In this document: piece after piece, positions 22,490 through 34,018 of the stretch
Layout: each line of letters starts with the position of its first letter
Numbering within the stretch: position 1 is the stretch's first letter
Source of the DNA: Apoda limacodes
Lineage: Eukaryota; Arthropoda; Insecta; Lepidoptera; Limacodidae
Reading direction: 5' to 3'
Assembly: GCA_946406115.1 (NCBI GenBank)
Contig: OX291545.1
Coordinates: 12,476,001-12,540,000, forward strand
DNA: 64,000 bases
Position numbers and translations under genes: made by a program
Notes under the pieces: model-generated
What the model saw: only the letters and a program-made list of their open reading frames with translations
Database searches by the model: none
What the model was told of the DNA's origin: nothing

Positions 22490-22890
22490 ATATCCCAATT
22501 TCACACGTTTTACAAACGTGATTCGACTTTGGCACTTGCTGAACGCTACCGCGGCACGCCTCGCATATTTCACGTGCTCCGATTGGATTCGCGTGCCAGT
22601 TTTCATGTCGCCAAGTCGGTCACCCTCACTATAATAAATAGGTACTAGTTGGCCCTGGCGCTCGCCGGCCGCTGCTGTGGCACGTTCCGCTCGGCTTAAC
22701 GCTCTAGTTTTCATGTGCTCCGCTTGGATGCGAGCGCTAGTTTTCATATCGCCAAGTTGGTCGCCCTGATTACAATAAATAGGTACAAGTTGGCCCTGGC
22801 GCTCGCTGACCGCTGGTGTGGCACGCTCCGCTCAGCTTCGCGCTCTAGTTTTCATGTGCTCCGCTTGGATTCGAGCTGTTTGACATAAAA
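22490..22890 (+). repeat. GC-rich 141-bp tandem repeat, about 2.7 copies
   Basis: 'taggtac(t/a)agttggccct' recurs at 22638 and 22779. cgctctagttttcatgtgct and tatcgccaagttgg-type phrases repeat at the same interval. The first unit is the most diverged. Contrasts with its AT-rich flanks. The reading frame across it (22481-22747, reverse) is a by-product of the repeat. Confidence 0.7.
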
Positions 22891-23386
22891 TAAAGTTTTT
22901 TTAAATTAATGTATTTCCCCATACAAACATATTGCGCGGTTTCCTTCCTGGATTTTGGCATTATGACATTTATTATTTTATGTATTATAGATATACACAA
23001 TCACTGTGGGTATGTTTTGCTAAAATTCCATTCCTATGGAAAACTGGGGCCCTGCAAAAGTCCATAAAATGCCTCTTTTTTATGACATCTTTAGACGTGT
23101 GCTATACAAATATGAAAACTAATTTTTAAGAAAACAAAACATACAGACACGAAATAATTTATTACCTTTAAGTTGAAGTAATTTTTATTAAATTTGATTG
23201 ATATTTGGAAGAGGAAAGTGGAGAATACGGGGCGCAGTTGTCCCTATCGCACATCCGTATCTTGGACCGGGTCCTAGAGCGACATCAAATTTTTTTTTAA
23301 TTATCTATTTCTGCATTCGTTTGGTTGTGATATTTCCTTTTGAATAGTGAATTTAATCATACCTTCAAACCGTCAATCTTAGCACA
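22891..23386. other. AT-rich DNA, no gene
   Basis: No repeat or coding match recognised. Confidence 0.4.
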
Positions 23387-23766
23387 TACCGCTTGTACAA
23401 TGGTTTGTGTTCTGAGGAATTGTTCGAAATGATGCCCACGGCTACTTTCTACCATCGCACCGCTCGCCATCGGCAGGGAATTCATTCCCACTCTTTAGAA
23501 CCGAAATGGTCGCGTACAGTGCGGTTTCAGAGAAACTTGATCCCGCGAACGCTTGGGTTGGAGAATGAGCTCCCTGCTAGTTTTCTCTAAGGACTACAGT
23601 ATGGGGTTCTTCAAGAAAGAAGTTATTGGATTTTTGAATGGTCAGTGAGTGAGCGTGAGTGATACCCCTGGTGTTACAAGCGTCCATAGGCCACAGCAAC
23701 CGCTTACCATCAGGCGGACCGTGTGCTTGTTTGCCACCTTAGTGGTATTAAAAAAAAAAAAAAAAA
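23387..23766 (+). pseudogene. LINE family L1, C-terminal end, 3' UTR and poly-A
   Basis: Reads YRLYNGLCSEELFEMMPTAT, then KWSRTVRFQRNLIPRTLGL, ending at an early stop near 23590. The 3' UTR with ccgcttaccatcaggcggac follows and a poly-A of about 17 bases ends at 23766. The clean A-tail suggests a younger insertion than its relatives. Confidence 0.8.
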
Positions 23767-24749
23767 GTCCTTAGTTCCGGATAAGTGCGAGTTGGAATAG
23801 CACCAAGGGTTTTCGTACCTACTACCATTTACGTATTTTTACAAACACATACCTACACTTACATTTACAACATACATTTACAAAAATATAACATATACAT
23901 AGTTAGGTAGATTCATAACAAGTTAGTAACTTTCATTGTACCTCATTACAATATTTCAACTACCACTTACACCCACGTTCTTGCCACGTGCGCGTATATT
24001 AAACAACTTGAAAATTCAAATGCGTAGAGGAAGCAATCTTTTGCTGTCATAATGGCTAAGTTTACGTTAATTTCAATTTTTATTGTTACTTACTCTCTAT
24101 GAAACCAATACTCGACAATGCCTCGTCCAAGGGCCACTAAAAAGTGTCTATATAAATGATTAAGTGTTAAGTTACGATGTCCTCAGGCACTCGCTCAGCG
24201 TGGCACCATCCTCCATTCTCTGGACACCACATAATATTACCTTACCACCGAAAATATCAACTCAACAGGCAAAGATGTTATCGCTTTGGAATGTTATAAA
24301 ATTGAATATTTTTATATATCAGTTTGATTCCCCGTGGCGCAAAGCTGTGCTCTTCCGCACTGTATCCACTATGCCATTCAATCTCACACAACAGTTGTGT
24401 TTATAAAGATTAGTATAAGTTTTATTAGAAATAGAAGTTATTTAATGATACCTGTACAGTATTTGAATGACTGTTAGTTTGAGTTTTATTGTTATGTGTA
24501 TATGTGAGTTAAAGAAAACGAAAATAATCAAGCCACACCTTTATATATATGGCGCCATCTAAAATCTACCATCTAACGGGCACTAGCACACTAGTAGCAT
24601 CTGTCGTAGTAGCAACTTAGTAGCAATAATTGGGAAAAGTAATGTTATATTTTGATACCTACTATTTAAAAACTAACTAACAAACATAAATAAGTCGTAT
24701 CATAGATCGAACCGGGTAGATATTATATTTTATATTTGTGTATAGTAGC
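23767..24749. other. Unique DNA, no recognised gene
   Basis: A frame at 24164-24406 (80 codons) resembles no family. The rest is AT-rich. Confidence 0.4.
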
Positions 24750-24836
24750 GAATATGGTAGCGGTATTTAAACGTTTGTAAGTTTTTAAAGCGAATACTTA
24801 ATAACTTACAAACTTTTAAATACCGCTACCATATTC
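24750..24836. repeat. Long near-perfect hairpin
   Basis: Arms 24750-24781 and 24805-24836 match at 31 of 32 positions (gaatatggtagcggtattta and its inverse) around a 23-base centre. Could be a tiny MITE or a recent inverted duplication. No other copy is seen here. Confidence 0.8.
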
Positions 24837-24974
24837 ACTTACTTCCCATACAAAACAATTTGCTCTCGCCGCCGCCGCCATAGGCGAAAGTGATATGTTA
24901 GAAAAATCATCAAAACACAAGCCTTCGACATATGATCTGCATCTTTTAATGTAAAGAAATTGTTAAGCGCATTT

Positions 24975-25392
24975 TATCATTGTAGCTTTTGCCAGCGGCT
25001 CTGCTAATTCGGTTATCGGCGTGTGATTCCTACGAAAACTGTTTGATTATTGTGATGTCTTGTACAATGTACATGTGTGTGTTTGTCTGCGTCCACCACC
25101 ATTAACCTTTTTTGGTGAATATACATCAGTGCGTTCTAAGCCGCTTGTCGTTTCATTCTCCCCTGTGCCCCTGGGTGTCTTCCAATTATGGTAAGAAAGT
25201 TTGCTATAGCAAGCTATAGTTGTAGATATATTTTATCCAAGTGAAATTCTGTTATAGTTACCCTATGCCCTCCTCCGCCTCTTCAACTAGGTATCCCTGT
25301 GTGAAATTTTAACTTAATTGGATGCTTCAGTGTGAGGTAAAGAAAAAACAAACAAACAAGCAACTATACCATTTATAATATTAGTAGGTATG
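24975..25392 (-). mobile_element. Helitron-like element, minus strand, decayed
   Basis: On the minus strand it opens near 25392 with ctactaatattataaatgg, carries actatagcttgctatagc, and closes near 24985 with cgctggcaaaagcta, where the final CTAG has become CTAC. Same layout as the elements at 30.2 and 30.6 kb. Non-coding. Confidence 0.5.
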
Positions 25393-25507
25393 GATTTCGC
25401 CTTTATAACCCAACTAAAAACGGAAATCTTTTATCTGGGAAACATCGTTCACTGTAAGAATAAATTAAATTTAGGTACTTTGTATAATTTCAGATAAAGA
25501 ATTCACG

Positions 25508-25668
25508 TTCAGTGAAAAAAAACATCGTGAGTAGACCTGCATAGTCAAAAAGACGTATAAAGTCCGTAATCCACGTGACGGACTGTGGCCCAAATCGCCC
25601 TTGCCCAAGGTAAGGGAAAGCATTTACGCAAACAGTGAGGACGTGAGGACATATAAAAGCTGATAAAG
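25508..25668 (+). mobile_element. SINE body fragment
   Basis: aacatcgtgagtagacctgc, gacgtataaagtccg and gtggcccaaatcgcccttg follow the order of the 6.3-kb SINE, with many changes. Lacks the tRNA-related head. Confidence 0.55.
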
Positions 25669-26786
25669 GGTAAATGGCTAGGATTCACAATTAGGCTAAT
25701 ACTAAACTTCTCGAGTTTTTCTACAAAAAGTAGTTATTTTAGTAATAAAGTCCATATAAATATATTATTAGCGCTGATTCCTCCCACGTGGCCACGCCAG
25801 GGCCCACATGCTTGGCACATAAACAATTGAATTTATCGTGCTTGGCACTATAACTACTACTACTACTCTATATGGGTCTACTAACGTAAAAACTCTATAA
25901 AAACCCAAATTTAAATATATAGTAGAATAAAAGACGATAACGAACATATTGAGGTATCTAAATCTAACATTTTACGTATCTTCCTTGCGTCATCTTACAT
26001 CAATTTGAATTTATATGCGATAGCGTTAGCTAATTATGGCAAAACAACGGGATTAATGCGTAAGTGAAACAAGCTAAAGTCGAAGAGGACAATAAACTTA
26101 CAGCTATCGAACATAACCTTGTTAAATTAACAAGACTTCCGGAAAAAATAACCTTTGCATTGAATCATTTGTATGTGTGGTAATGTGTAAAGGCGTTTGT
26201 AAGCGACTTAGCTTAGATTTATACATTTTTATTATTAATTTTAAATATAGAAATATTTATTTATTTGAATATTATCTAAAGCACGGTATTTGTGATTGCT
26301 GTGTGGTAACGGCGTCCAATGTCTTTTTTAAGAGCTCTTACGGTACCAAAAAGGGAAGGAAGTCACATATTTCAGCAGTTTAGATTTAAGAAGACAAATT
26401 ATTGAAGGAAGCGCATCAAAAACAAGAAAAATTCAAAATTATTTTTAAGGTTTCTAAAAAAGCTAAATTCTTAAATCGAACTTAAATATGTCGGAAAGTC
26501 GAAAATGTCAAAAAGCACATCAGGAACCATTAAGCGAAAATTGGGTTGAGTATTACAGTTGCCAGGCATAGTGGGATGAGGAATGCTTAGAAATAATTAG
26601 GAACTTATTTAACGTTCAGCAGTGGGTTTAAAACGATGACCCACTAGCAAGAAAGTCGTGACTTGATTCCACTATGTGAGATATCTTTATACAATCGCAT
26701 TGTAATTAATAAGAATGATAAGTCATAAAACAGAAAGTGATTTCAATTTGATCGAAATTTCATAAAAAACTGGTCTCTTACATAAA
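25669..26786. other. Unique AT-rich DNA, no gene
   Basis: The frame 26177-26383 is lysine- and phenylalanine-rich and matches nothing known to me. Confidence 0.4.
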
Positions 26787-26994
26787 CTTAATGTATTCTT
26801 TCAATAGTTTCACATCGTGTCACTCTGAAAATTATTAACTTGATGTATTTTTTCAATAGTTTCACATGATGTCGCACTGAAAATTATTAACTTGATGTAT
26901 TTTTTCAATAGTTTCACATCGTGTCACTCTGGAAATTATTAACTTGATGTATTTTTTCAATAGTTTACATCGTGTCGCACTGTAAATCAATTAA
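26787..26994 (+). repeat. 52-bp tandem repeat, four copies
   Basis: Units start at 26787, 26839, 26891 and 26943 with ctt(a/g)atgtatt(c/t)tttcaa and share caatagtttcaca and gtgtc.ctctg. The last unit has lost one base and diverges at its end. Confidence 0.9.
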
Positions 26995-27034
26995 TAGTCA
27001 GTAGTGCGCAGAACTGCAAAAGTGTAAAGTGCAG

Positions 27035-27109
27035 CGAGGCAGGGTGTATTTCGTAAATCACGCGTCGACTCGCGCGAGTCGACAGCACTGAAATACATTA
27101 CTATGCCTC
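27035..27109. repeat. Imperfect 75-base inverted repeat with a 20-bp perfect core
   Basis: The core gtcgactcgcgcgagtcgac (27064-27083) is perfectly palindromic. Outside it, gaggcaggg..gtatttc on the left pairs with gaaatacattactatgcctc on the right, interrupted by small bulges. Confidence 0.75.
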
Positions 27110-27680
27110 TATTTTTTAAATAAAAAAAAATCGCATATTTTCACTATTCAATTCAGGTTTAAATAATCTTTGTCAATCATATCATTTACAGATTTTTTGC
27201 ACTTATTACAAAAAACACATTTTTGATTGAACACACAGTAAGTTTATTACTACTTTCACACAATACTAGTTATATCAATTAACATTTTAAACGATTTAGT
27301 TCAAAACCTAAATTTTAGGATCTACAAGTGAAGTTTAACGGTTCCTAATTAAAGACATGGTGAACCGAGTTCCCGTAGCTCAAGTTTTAGGGAAATTGTG
27401 ATTTCCTTTTTTTGCGTGTACATTACCGAGAATATAATTGTATAATCATTAGAAAAAACCTACATCGTGATACATTTGAGTATTAAATTTCGTCGTTCCT
27501 TTTATTATTATTTATATCAATAACATAAAACCCCGTAAAAAACCATTTGTGAATTTCCCAATTAATTTCATTTCATCCTCGCTGGTAACACTTTTAAAAA
27601 ATTTTAAGTAATCAATTCGAATGTTTACTGCAGCTATTTAAAAGAATTGTATTTGGGTACAACACTGTACAGGCGTCAGG
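27110..27680. other. AT-rich DNA, no gene
   Basis: Nothing recognised. Confidence 0.4.
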
Positions 27681-28060
27681 CCGGATACACGGCACGAACT
27701 ATTTCACATGCCACCTGAAAATTATTGCCTTTCGGATTTTTCGAAAGCATTAATGCAAATTTATCGAGCCAGTCGGCGCTAATTGCGAACGACGCGCGCT
27801 CGCTGATTGTTTTCTCTTCGAATTTATGGCAACACCTATTCCCGATTTAAAGCTTTAATTGTAATCGATTCACGTGTTTTATTGGATAGTCAGACTGTAT
27901 TTATTTAAGCGGTCGCGCTCTGTGTGGTTACCTTTATTGATTTTCCGGCAGCAGTTTCATCCGGACAGCAGTTTTTAAGTTTCGCGTGCCGTTGTCGAGT
28001 TTGGTTGTGATATATTAGAAGTTGGACTGTCCAAGTAAAATGCAACGCCATTATCTATTG
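27681..28060. promoter_or_regulatory. CpG-richer unique block, candidate regulatory or promoter DNA
   Basis: Contains cgaacgacgcgcgctcgctg, homeodomain-type core words such as taattg, and gcggtcgcgctctgtg. A tiny frame of 17 codons starts with ATG at 28040 (MQRHYLLICSASTHFFV). Unique within the window. Function is inferred from composition only. Confidence 0.25.
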
Positions 28061-29049
28061 ATTTGTAGTGCAAGTACACATTTCTTTGTATGACTGTAGT
28101 ACTGTAAAACATATACATTTGTGAAAACTAAACAATAGGTACATAGGTACCTCCTGAAACTTTAAGTTATATTTTGAACCGATAGCGTTAAAGCTTTTCC
28201 GATACCAAATCTCGCAAATATAGTTAAATTAAGTATTACTAGTTTTACTGAAATTAAATTAAGAACATGTTCGATTTGTCATTAGGTATAATTTGAATAA
28301 ATTCATCGATTGAAATGATTTATTCATGTAGCAACCACCGAATAGTTGTAAATGGATTCCATTTTTTTTTTGTTAAAGGTACAGTAGTAGTAAATAAATG
28401 AAGTAAGTCATAACGTTATTAAGAGGATTTCATACTTGTTTTGAACATTTAATGATCAAATACTGTAAAATTATGTAGGCATGATCTCAAGCCGAATATC
28501 TATGTCTGTGGTTTTCCAAAATACAAAAAAAAGTTTTTATTCACTTTTTATCTTATTCGAGATCATTTGTATGAAAAACTAGAATCCTGCTTTTAAACTT
28601 TATAATTTAATAGAACACTGCAGACCAAGACAATTAATCCTAGAGTACGCCTTTAAAATTTCATGGTGTTTGATTTGTAAGTGTCAAAAATAAGTGGGGA
28701 AATTCGTTTCTACGAAGCACGCTGTAAGGCGCCGCGGTTCGTATTCTCTTAAGTTTTTTAAGTTAGTCGTTCCGATTTTGAATTTCAGTAAGGCATATTG
28801 CACATTAGTTTTGGGACATGAAATTCCTTTTTAGTTTTTGCACCATGAGTTCTAAAAATGTGCAAGAATCACAATACCTTAGATATTTAAAATTCTTTTT
28901 TTAATTTTTAAAACTATAGAAACTATAACTATACTTTTGAATAAAAGATAATTTAAAATAGTTTAACAAAAATAAACGTAACGTTACGTTTATTTATTTT
29001 TTACTTTTTAGTATTATGTGATAAAAAAATAACTAATTTAGTAATAACT
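28061..29049. other. AT-rich DNA with a 26-bp perfect palindrome
   Basis: 28970-28995 is perfectly palindromic around cgtaac|gttacg. Otherwise no gene or repeat recognised. Confidence 0.5.
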
Positions 29050-29210
29050 ATGTTCCAGTGGCCACCAGCTTCATCATTAGACCCTGAATATCGTCTAAGA
29101 CCAGAATTCTTGTCACGACAAATCAAATGAGCCCAAACTCATTGGGGTTGCGTCGATTCGTTACAGGATTCCTTATAAAGTTCAGCTCAATGATACACCG
29201 GTCCGGTATA
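29050..29210 (+). repeat. Dispersed repeat K, copy 2 (tentative)
   Basis: catcattagaccctg and aatgagcccaaactcat occur in the same order as at 7.4 kb. Too short to assign. Confidence 0.4.
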
Positions 29211-30193
29211 TAAGTTTTTAAATTTTCGCGTTCCATTACTAATTAAAAATAAAACAGAACTAAACGCGTAGTTATTCGACAAAATATCTTTTTCCCGACG
29301 TTTGGTTTCGAAAGGAGACGTCCTATTGAACTACCCTCACTTCGTCTTTATACCGTTTTTTTTGTTTAAGGCATAGTATCACGGCGTGGTAATAGTATAA
29401 AATGTTTATGATATATAAGTAGGTATGTACGTCTCGTTTCTGGGATCTACGAAATGCCTATATATCGTAGCACTTAACCATAGCTACATAGCTTTCTAAC
29501 TATGCAATGTTATAGAAAACTTGCACACTGTAGACCTAGATAATATTTTTTTTTCGATCATATCTATCAAATTTCATTCAAATATGAATCTACGGTAAAT
29601 AGATTCAAACTACGTTGGTATGTAACGCGCATTCGGCAATATTTACTTAACTATATATATAAAGTTTAAGTAATTTAAAGTTTGTAAAACCGTAATGTAG
29701 GTCATAACCATCTCTAAAACAGATTACTTTATTGACTTAAACCACCTTCCAGAAAAAGTGTCGTTATGGCCAAGAATTGCCCCTCTGTAACGCCGCAATG
29801 TGTTAATAAATTAAGTGACGTAACATCTAAGCAGTTAACAAAGTTAACGGCGAGGTATTTTCCGCCTTTTTCGCTTAAGTTTTCCACGCCGCTGGCACCG
29901 GAAGTTCGACCATTATTATTTTACGCGGGCAACAAGCGGTGCGATAATATCCTGCCTTAGCCGCTCGCTGCAACTTCGCTGCCTTTAATGTTAAAACGTG
30001 TCTTCTTACTTCTCAGTTAATAGGTGTAATAATTTTTGAAAAAGTTACGTAGGACTCACCTTTTGACAGGCTCTTTACTCTGAGGTTATATTTTTCCTCT
30101 TTCCTGTGTTTCGTGGTAAATGATAGTTTCAAAAATAATCAGGGAGTTATAACCGAAGAAAGATTATTTCTATGTATGTATAATTATATTGTA
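29211..30193. other. Unique DNA, no gene
   Basis: A GC-richer part at 29760-29990 holds a 64-codon frame (29766-29960) with no family match. It may be conserved non-coding DNA, but this cannot be judged from one genome. Confidence 0.4.
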
Positions 30194-30539
30194 CTAGCTT
30201 TTTCCAGCAGCTTTGTCCGCTAAATTTAGTTATAGCAAGCTATAGCTGCAGTTTTGGTTTGTTCGTAGAATTCGGTTATAGTTACTCCTGCTTAGGAATT
30301 TTCCAGGATAAAAAGTAGCCTGTCCTTTTCCATATCTTCAACTATGTCTGTGCAATCAATTAGATGTTCCACTGCAGCAGGATTGTGTAACAAACTTCAT
30401 AGTTTTTCCCGCGGTAACTTTTGAATTTTCCTTGCCTATATGTGTGCTTAGTTTCATCCCTATCGGTTATCGGTTGTAGCGTGATTGAGTAACAAACAAC
30501 CAAACATCCTAACTTTCGCATTGATAATATTAATGGTAT
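30194..30539 (-). mobile_element. Non-autonomous Helitron, minus strand
   Basis: Read on the minus strand: 5' side taatattatcaatgcgaaag near 30530; body with gataaccgatagggatgaa and ctatagcttgctataac; 3' side agctgctggaaaaagCTAG ending at 30194, followed by T. The first base pair of the 5' end is altered (TA in place of TC). No coding. Confidence 0.6.
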
Positions 30540-30559
30540 AGCTGGTAATTAATGAATTT

Positions 30560-30840
30560 TGGCCAGGAGGCTCCATCAGCCCTAAATTTGTTTATCGGCG
30601 TGGGTTCTTAAGTCAACTCCTTAATTATACTAATGAAGTTTGCTATAGCAAGCTATAGTTCATTTAAGCTCGGTTATAGTTATTTCCTCGGGCACTTCAG
30701 AATTTTTTGGGATAAAAGATATTCTATGTCCTTCTCCGGAACTGAAACTATCTCCACACCAAATTTCATCTAAATCGGTTAAGCGTAAAGAGGTAACAGA
30801 CAGACAGACACAGTTTTCGAATTTACAATATTAGTATGGG
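30560..30840 (-). mobile_element. Helitron-related element, minus strand
   Basis: Minus-strand start catactaatattgtaaattc near 30838, then ctgtctgtctgttacctctt and aaccgatttagatgaaattt. It ends with gccgataaacaaatttaggg ctgatggagcc near 30565. The same start and order of phrases occurs on the plus strand at 40617-40850. Confidence 0.55.
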
Positions 30841-31923
30841 TTTTCTTAATTTTACGAAGATTTGTGTATTGGTAAGATTGATGTACCTACTAGGATTTTA
30901 TAGGTCACCAGGAGTTGTTCAAAAGTAATAGACATGCGCTGCTACTTTAAAGCAATGAAACTGATTTTTTATTTGTTAACTCTCTTTATCAATACTTTTA
31001 ACTACTTTTCTGTAATATCTTACAAGTTATTTTCATACAAAAATGTCATTGAACATAATTTTAATCAAATAAAATAACTGCCTGCGATTGGTAGCGTCTA
31101 TGATTAGTTCTGAAGGTCTACGCCAAACGTTTAACTGCGTAGAGCATGCTACGAAATAACTAGCCTTTTTTCAAATAAATTGTTTCATATTTAGCTGTAT
31201 ACCGAATGTAAACCAGCAGCTGACTAGACTCGTATGGTTTCCTAATATTATTTCATCCATCTTTTTTCTTTAAGATAACTCTGACCATCTCACTCAGTAT
31301 GCGAAATTATTGGTATTTTGCGTTCCAACAACGAGGTTGGCTCACTTTTGGATTTCATTACTCATATTTTATAGTCAAAAAATTATTAATTACATTCTAC
31401 GTTATTTTTATCCGAGCTGCCAACCTTGCTAGTTGCAAGTTTTTTCCCTGTTGTTCTCAATTCCGCACACGTCACGTAACGTCGGGTATGTTTTGCGTAA
31501 ACCCCGCACGGGGCTTAGTTGGTATAAGCCGGGGCAAGGGTCGGCACATCTCGCACTTCGCCCCGTAAATCAATCCAGGGTCGTCTCAAGCGACGCGGCA
31601 AAAATAAAAGGTCGTCCGAGCGCTTCCGTCGCCGCACCCGCTTCTAAAATCCGCTTACTCGAACACACACGATTTATTTGGGTTCCCGCAGAGTATCTAA
31701 CTTGTTAGAACATCTAAGACCGTATTGTGACATGTATTTTACTGAATACAGTGTTATTTATGGGTTCTTACCATTGTTTTAGGGAAATAAATGCCTAAGC
31801 AATAATATGTGTTGTATTTTCCGCTATTAACCGTGAAGCAAACTATATATAAGCTATTGGTTCTCGACAGTTTGGCCATATTGCACTAACCGTCAGTTAT
31901 AAGGTATTATATAAGTAAATATT
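30841..31923. other. Unique DNA with a CpG-rich part at 31410-31690
   Basis: Two overlapping frames (31299-31568, 31433-31708) cross the CpG-rich part but resemble no protein. The block might be regulatory; no repeat match is seen. Confidence 0.35.
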
Positions 31924-32181
31924 AGGTGCGTTCTATTGTCAGCATTGATAGCTATGACATCGCACAGGCAATGAAATCGTTCTGTTCACCAACTGTATAA
32001 ACAAACAATATGGCCTTTCACTATTTGACAGCACATCCACTGCTCTACCTCCCGAGCATGTGCAGCGAATGCGTTGAAAGCGGCCTGGAAGTGACTTTTT
32101 GGTCAACAGAACGATCGATTGTGCGCATAGAGAGTATTGACCGCATTTGATGCGTATAATGCATGTCAACAAAACGCCCCG
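31924..32181 (-). mobile_element. MITE family A, reverse copy
   Basis: TIRs aggtgcgttctattgtc and gtcaacaaaacgcccc. Inside, read in reverse, are cgatcgttctgttgac, gtgacgtcacttc-type and caatatggcc-type words shared with copies at 37603 and 44696. About 258 bp, non-coding. Confidence 0.7.
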
Positions 32182-32589
32182 ATTGTTATCCTTATTCTTA
32201 TTATTTTGATTTCATAGTATTGTATTACACGTGAGTAACACAATGATGGTGTAACAGACAAACCTATGTCTATACGTGTAGGTACTTGTCTGGAAATACC
32301 TAAATGTAGTTATTGGAAAAGACTGCAAAAGACTGTGAGTCAATTAATAGAACTTGACCAAGCGAAATCCTTCATAATATTAATCTAATTACTAACCAAA
32401 GGTGACTGAGATAATAACGCAGACTAAAAAAATTTAACGCTCAAAACTATCTTTTAATTTTTATGCGCCCTCTTAAGATTTTTTATAAAACAAAATTGTT
32501 ACAAACTAGCTTTACCCTCGAACGTTGTTGCTCTTTACCCCCTCTCCCTTTTACTCTGCTTTCACTATCCCGTGCCCGGGATAGGTCTC
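32182..32589. other. AT-rich DNA, no gene
   Basis: The last 60 bases are pyrimidine-rich and may already belong to the LINE that follows. Confidence 0.35.
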
Positions 32590-34018
32590 TTTGCCTCTAA
32601 CTCGAATATGTACGACGAAGGCGCTGTACCATCTAAGAAACCGTGGTGCGGTAACACAATGTCGGAAATCTCCATAACACAGCGGGAGGCCCGGCGGGCG
32701 TTGCTTTCTCTAAACTTCATAAGTCTAGTGGGCCGGACGGTATACTAGCAGTGGTGCTAAAACAGTGTGCTCCTGAGTTTTTTCCCGTACTCACGCGCCT
32801 CTTTGCGCTTTCCTACCGCACTGCGAATGTGCACCCGGTGCCCAAACGGTGCGATAGATCAGATCCATTGAATTATAGGCCTATCGCTATTACCTCCCTC
32901 CTGTCCAAGGTTATGGAGCGTGTGATCAACACACAGCTTCTAACATACCTAGAAGAACACGACCTGGCCATGTCCGTCAATATGGCTTTCAACCACGGTT
33001 GCTCGACTGGTGACCTTCTAGTGTATCTAACACACCGATGGGCACTAGCCATTGAGAGTCAGGGGGAGGCATTGGCATGTAGCTTGGACATAGCGAAGGC
33101 GTTCGATCGGGTCTGGAACGGGGGTCTTCTCTCCAAGTTGCCATCTTACAGAGTGCCCGAGGGTTTGTGCAAATGGATGACTTTTTTTGTCCGACAGATG
33201 CATACGAACCGTAGTTGACGGTAATTGCTCTGATAGCATGGACATTAATGCTGGTGTCCCGCAAGGCTCTGTACTGTCTCCTACGCTCTTTCTACTGCAT
33301 ATCAATGACATGTTGGACATCAAAAACATGCATTGCTATACAGATAACAGTGCAAACATCCCTCGTTCCGTTGTGGAGGAAAACCGCGGAGAACTTGTGT
33401 CTCAAATCGAGACTACACTGTCCCAGGTCTCTGACTGGGGACGGGTAAACTTGGTCTGATTCAACCCTACAAAAACACAAGTCTGCGCGTACACTGCTAA
33501 GAAAACCCCATTGACTGTAGTCCCACAATTCCAGAACACTCCCCTCTCCATCTCCAAGAGCATTGGGTTCCTTGGTGTTGACATCTCCAGCGATGTTCAG
33601 TTCCGAGATCATTTACAAGATAAGGTGAAGCTGGCGTCCAAAAACTTGGTGTACTCAACAGAGCGAGGCTTTGTTCGAATTCTGAGCAATTGTTCGAAAT
33701 GATGCCCACGGCTACTTTCTACCATCGCACCGCTCGCCATCGGCAGGGAATTCATTCTCACACTTTAGAATCAAAATGGTCGCGTACAGTGCAGAGAAAC
33801 TTCCTCCCGCGAGCGCTTGGGTTGTGGAATGAGCTCCCTGCCAAGGTTTCTCTAAGGACTACAGTATGGGGTTCTTCAAGAAAGAAGTTATTGGAGTTTT
33901 GAAGGGTCAGCAACGCGCGAGTGATACCCCTGGTGTTGCAAGTATCCATAGGCTACGGTGACTGCTTACCATCAGGCCGTAGGCTTGTTTGTAGCAAACT
34001 TAGTGGTATAAAAAAAAT
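32590..34018 (+). pseudogene. LINE family L1, longest copy (reverse transcriptase)
   Basis: Non-LTR retrotransposon RT. Reading across frames: MSEISITQREARRALLSL, SSGPDGILAVVLKQ, NYRPIAITSLLSKVMERVI, motif A CSLDIAKAFDRVW, motif B GVPQGSVLSPTLF, then the catalytic box as CYTDN where the 57.2-kb copy has CYADD. Next NPTKTQVC, VDISSDVQFRDHLQDK, a deletion near 33670, and the C-terminal part WSRTVQRNFLPRALGLWNEL. The 3' UTR and an A-rich tail close it. Defects: frameshifts near 32728 and 33205, stop near 33458, loss of eight codons at the active site, further deletion after SYRT. The endonuclease is absent (5' truncation). Jockey/CR1-like superfamily; clade not fixed. Inactive. Confidence 0.85.

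Noticed and set aside
22481..22747. 88-codon reverse frame
   Set aside because: Produced by the 141-bp tandem repeat; the residues repeat with the DNA unit.
24164..24406. 80-codon frame as a small gene
   Set aside because: No family resemblance and no supporting context; length is within chance expectation.
29766..29960. 64-codon frame
   Set aside because: Short, with no family resemblance; may be non-coding GC-richer DNA.
31299..31708. Overlapping frames of 89 and 91 codons
   Set aside because: No family resemblance and no splice or start context; CpG-rich DNA lacks stops by composition.
32751..33218. 155-codon frame as a host gene
   Set aside because: It carries RT motifs (AITSLLSKVM, LDIAKAFDRVW) and begins inside a longer LINE frame at a GTG, so it is not a gene start.
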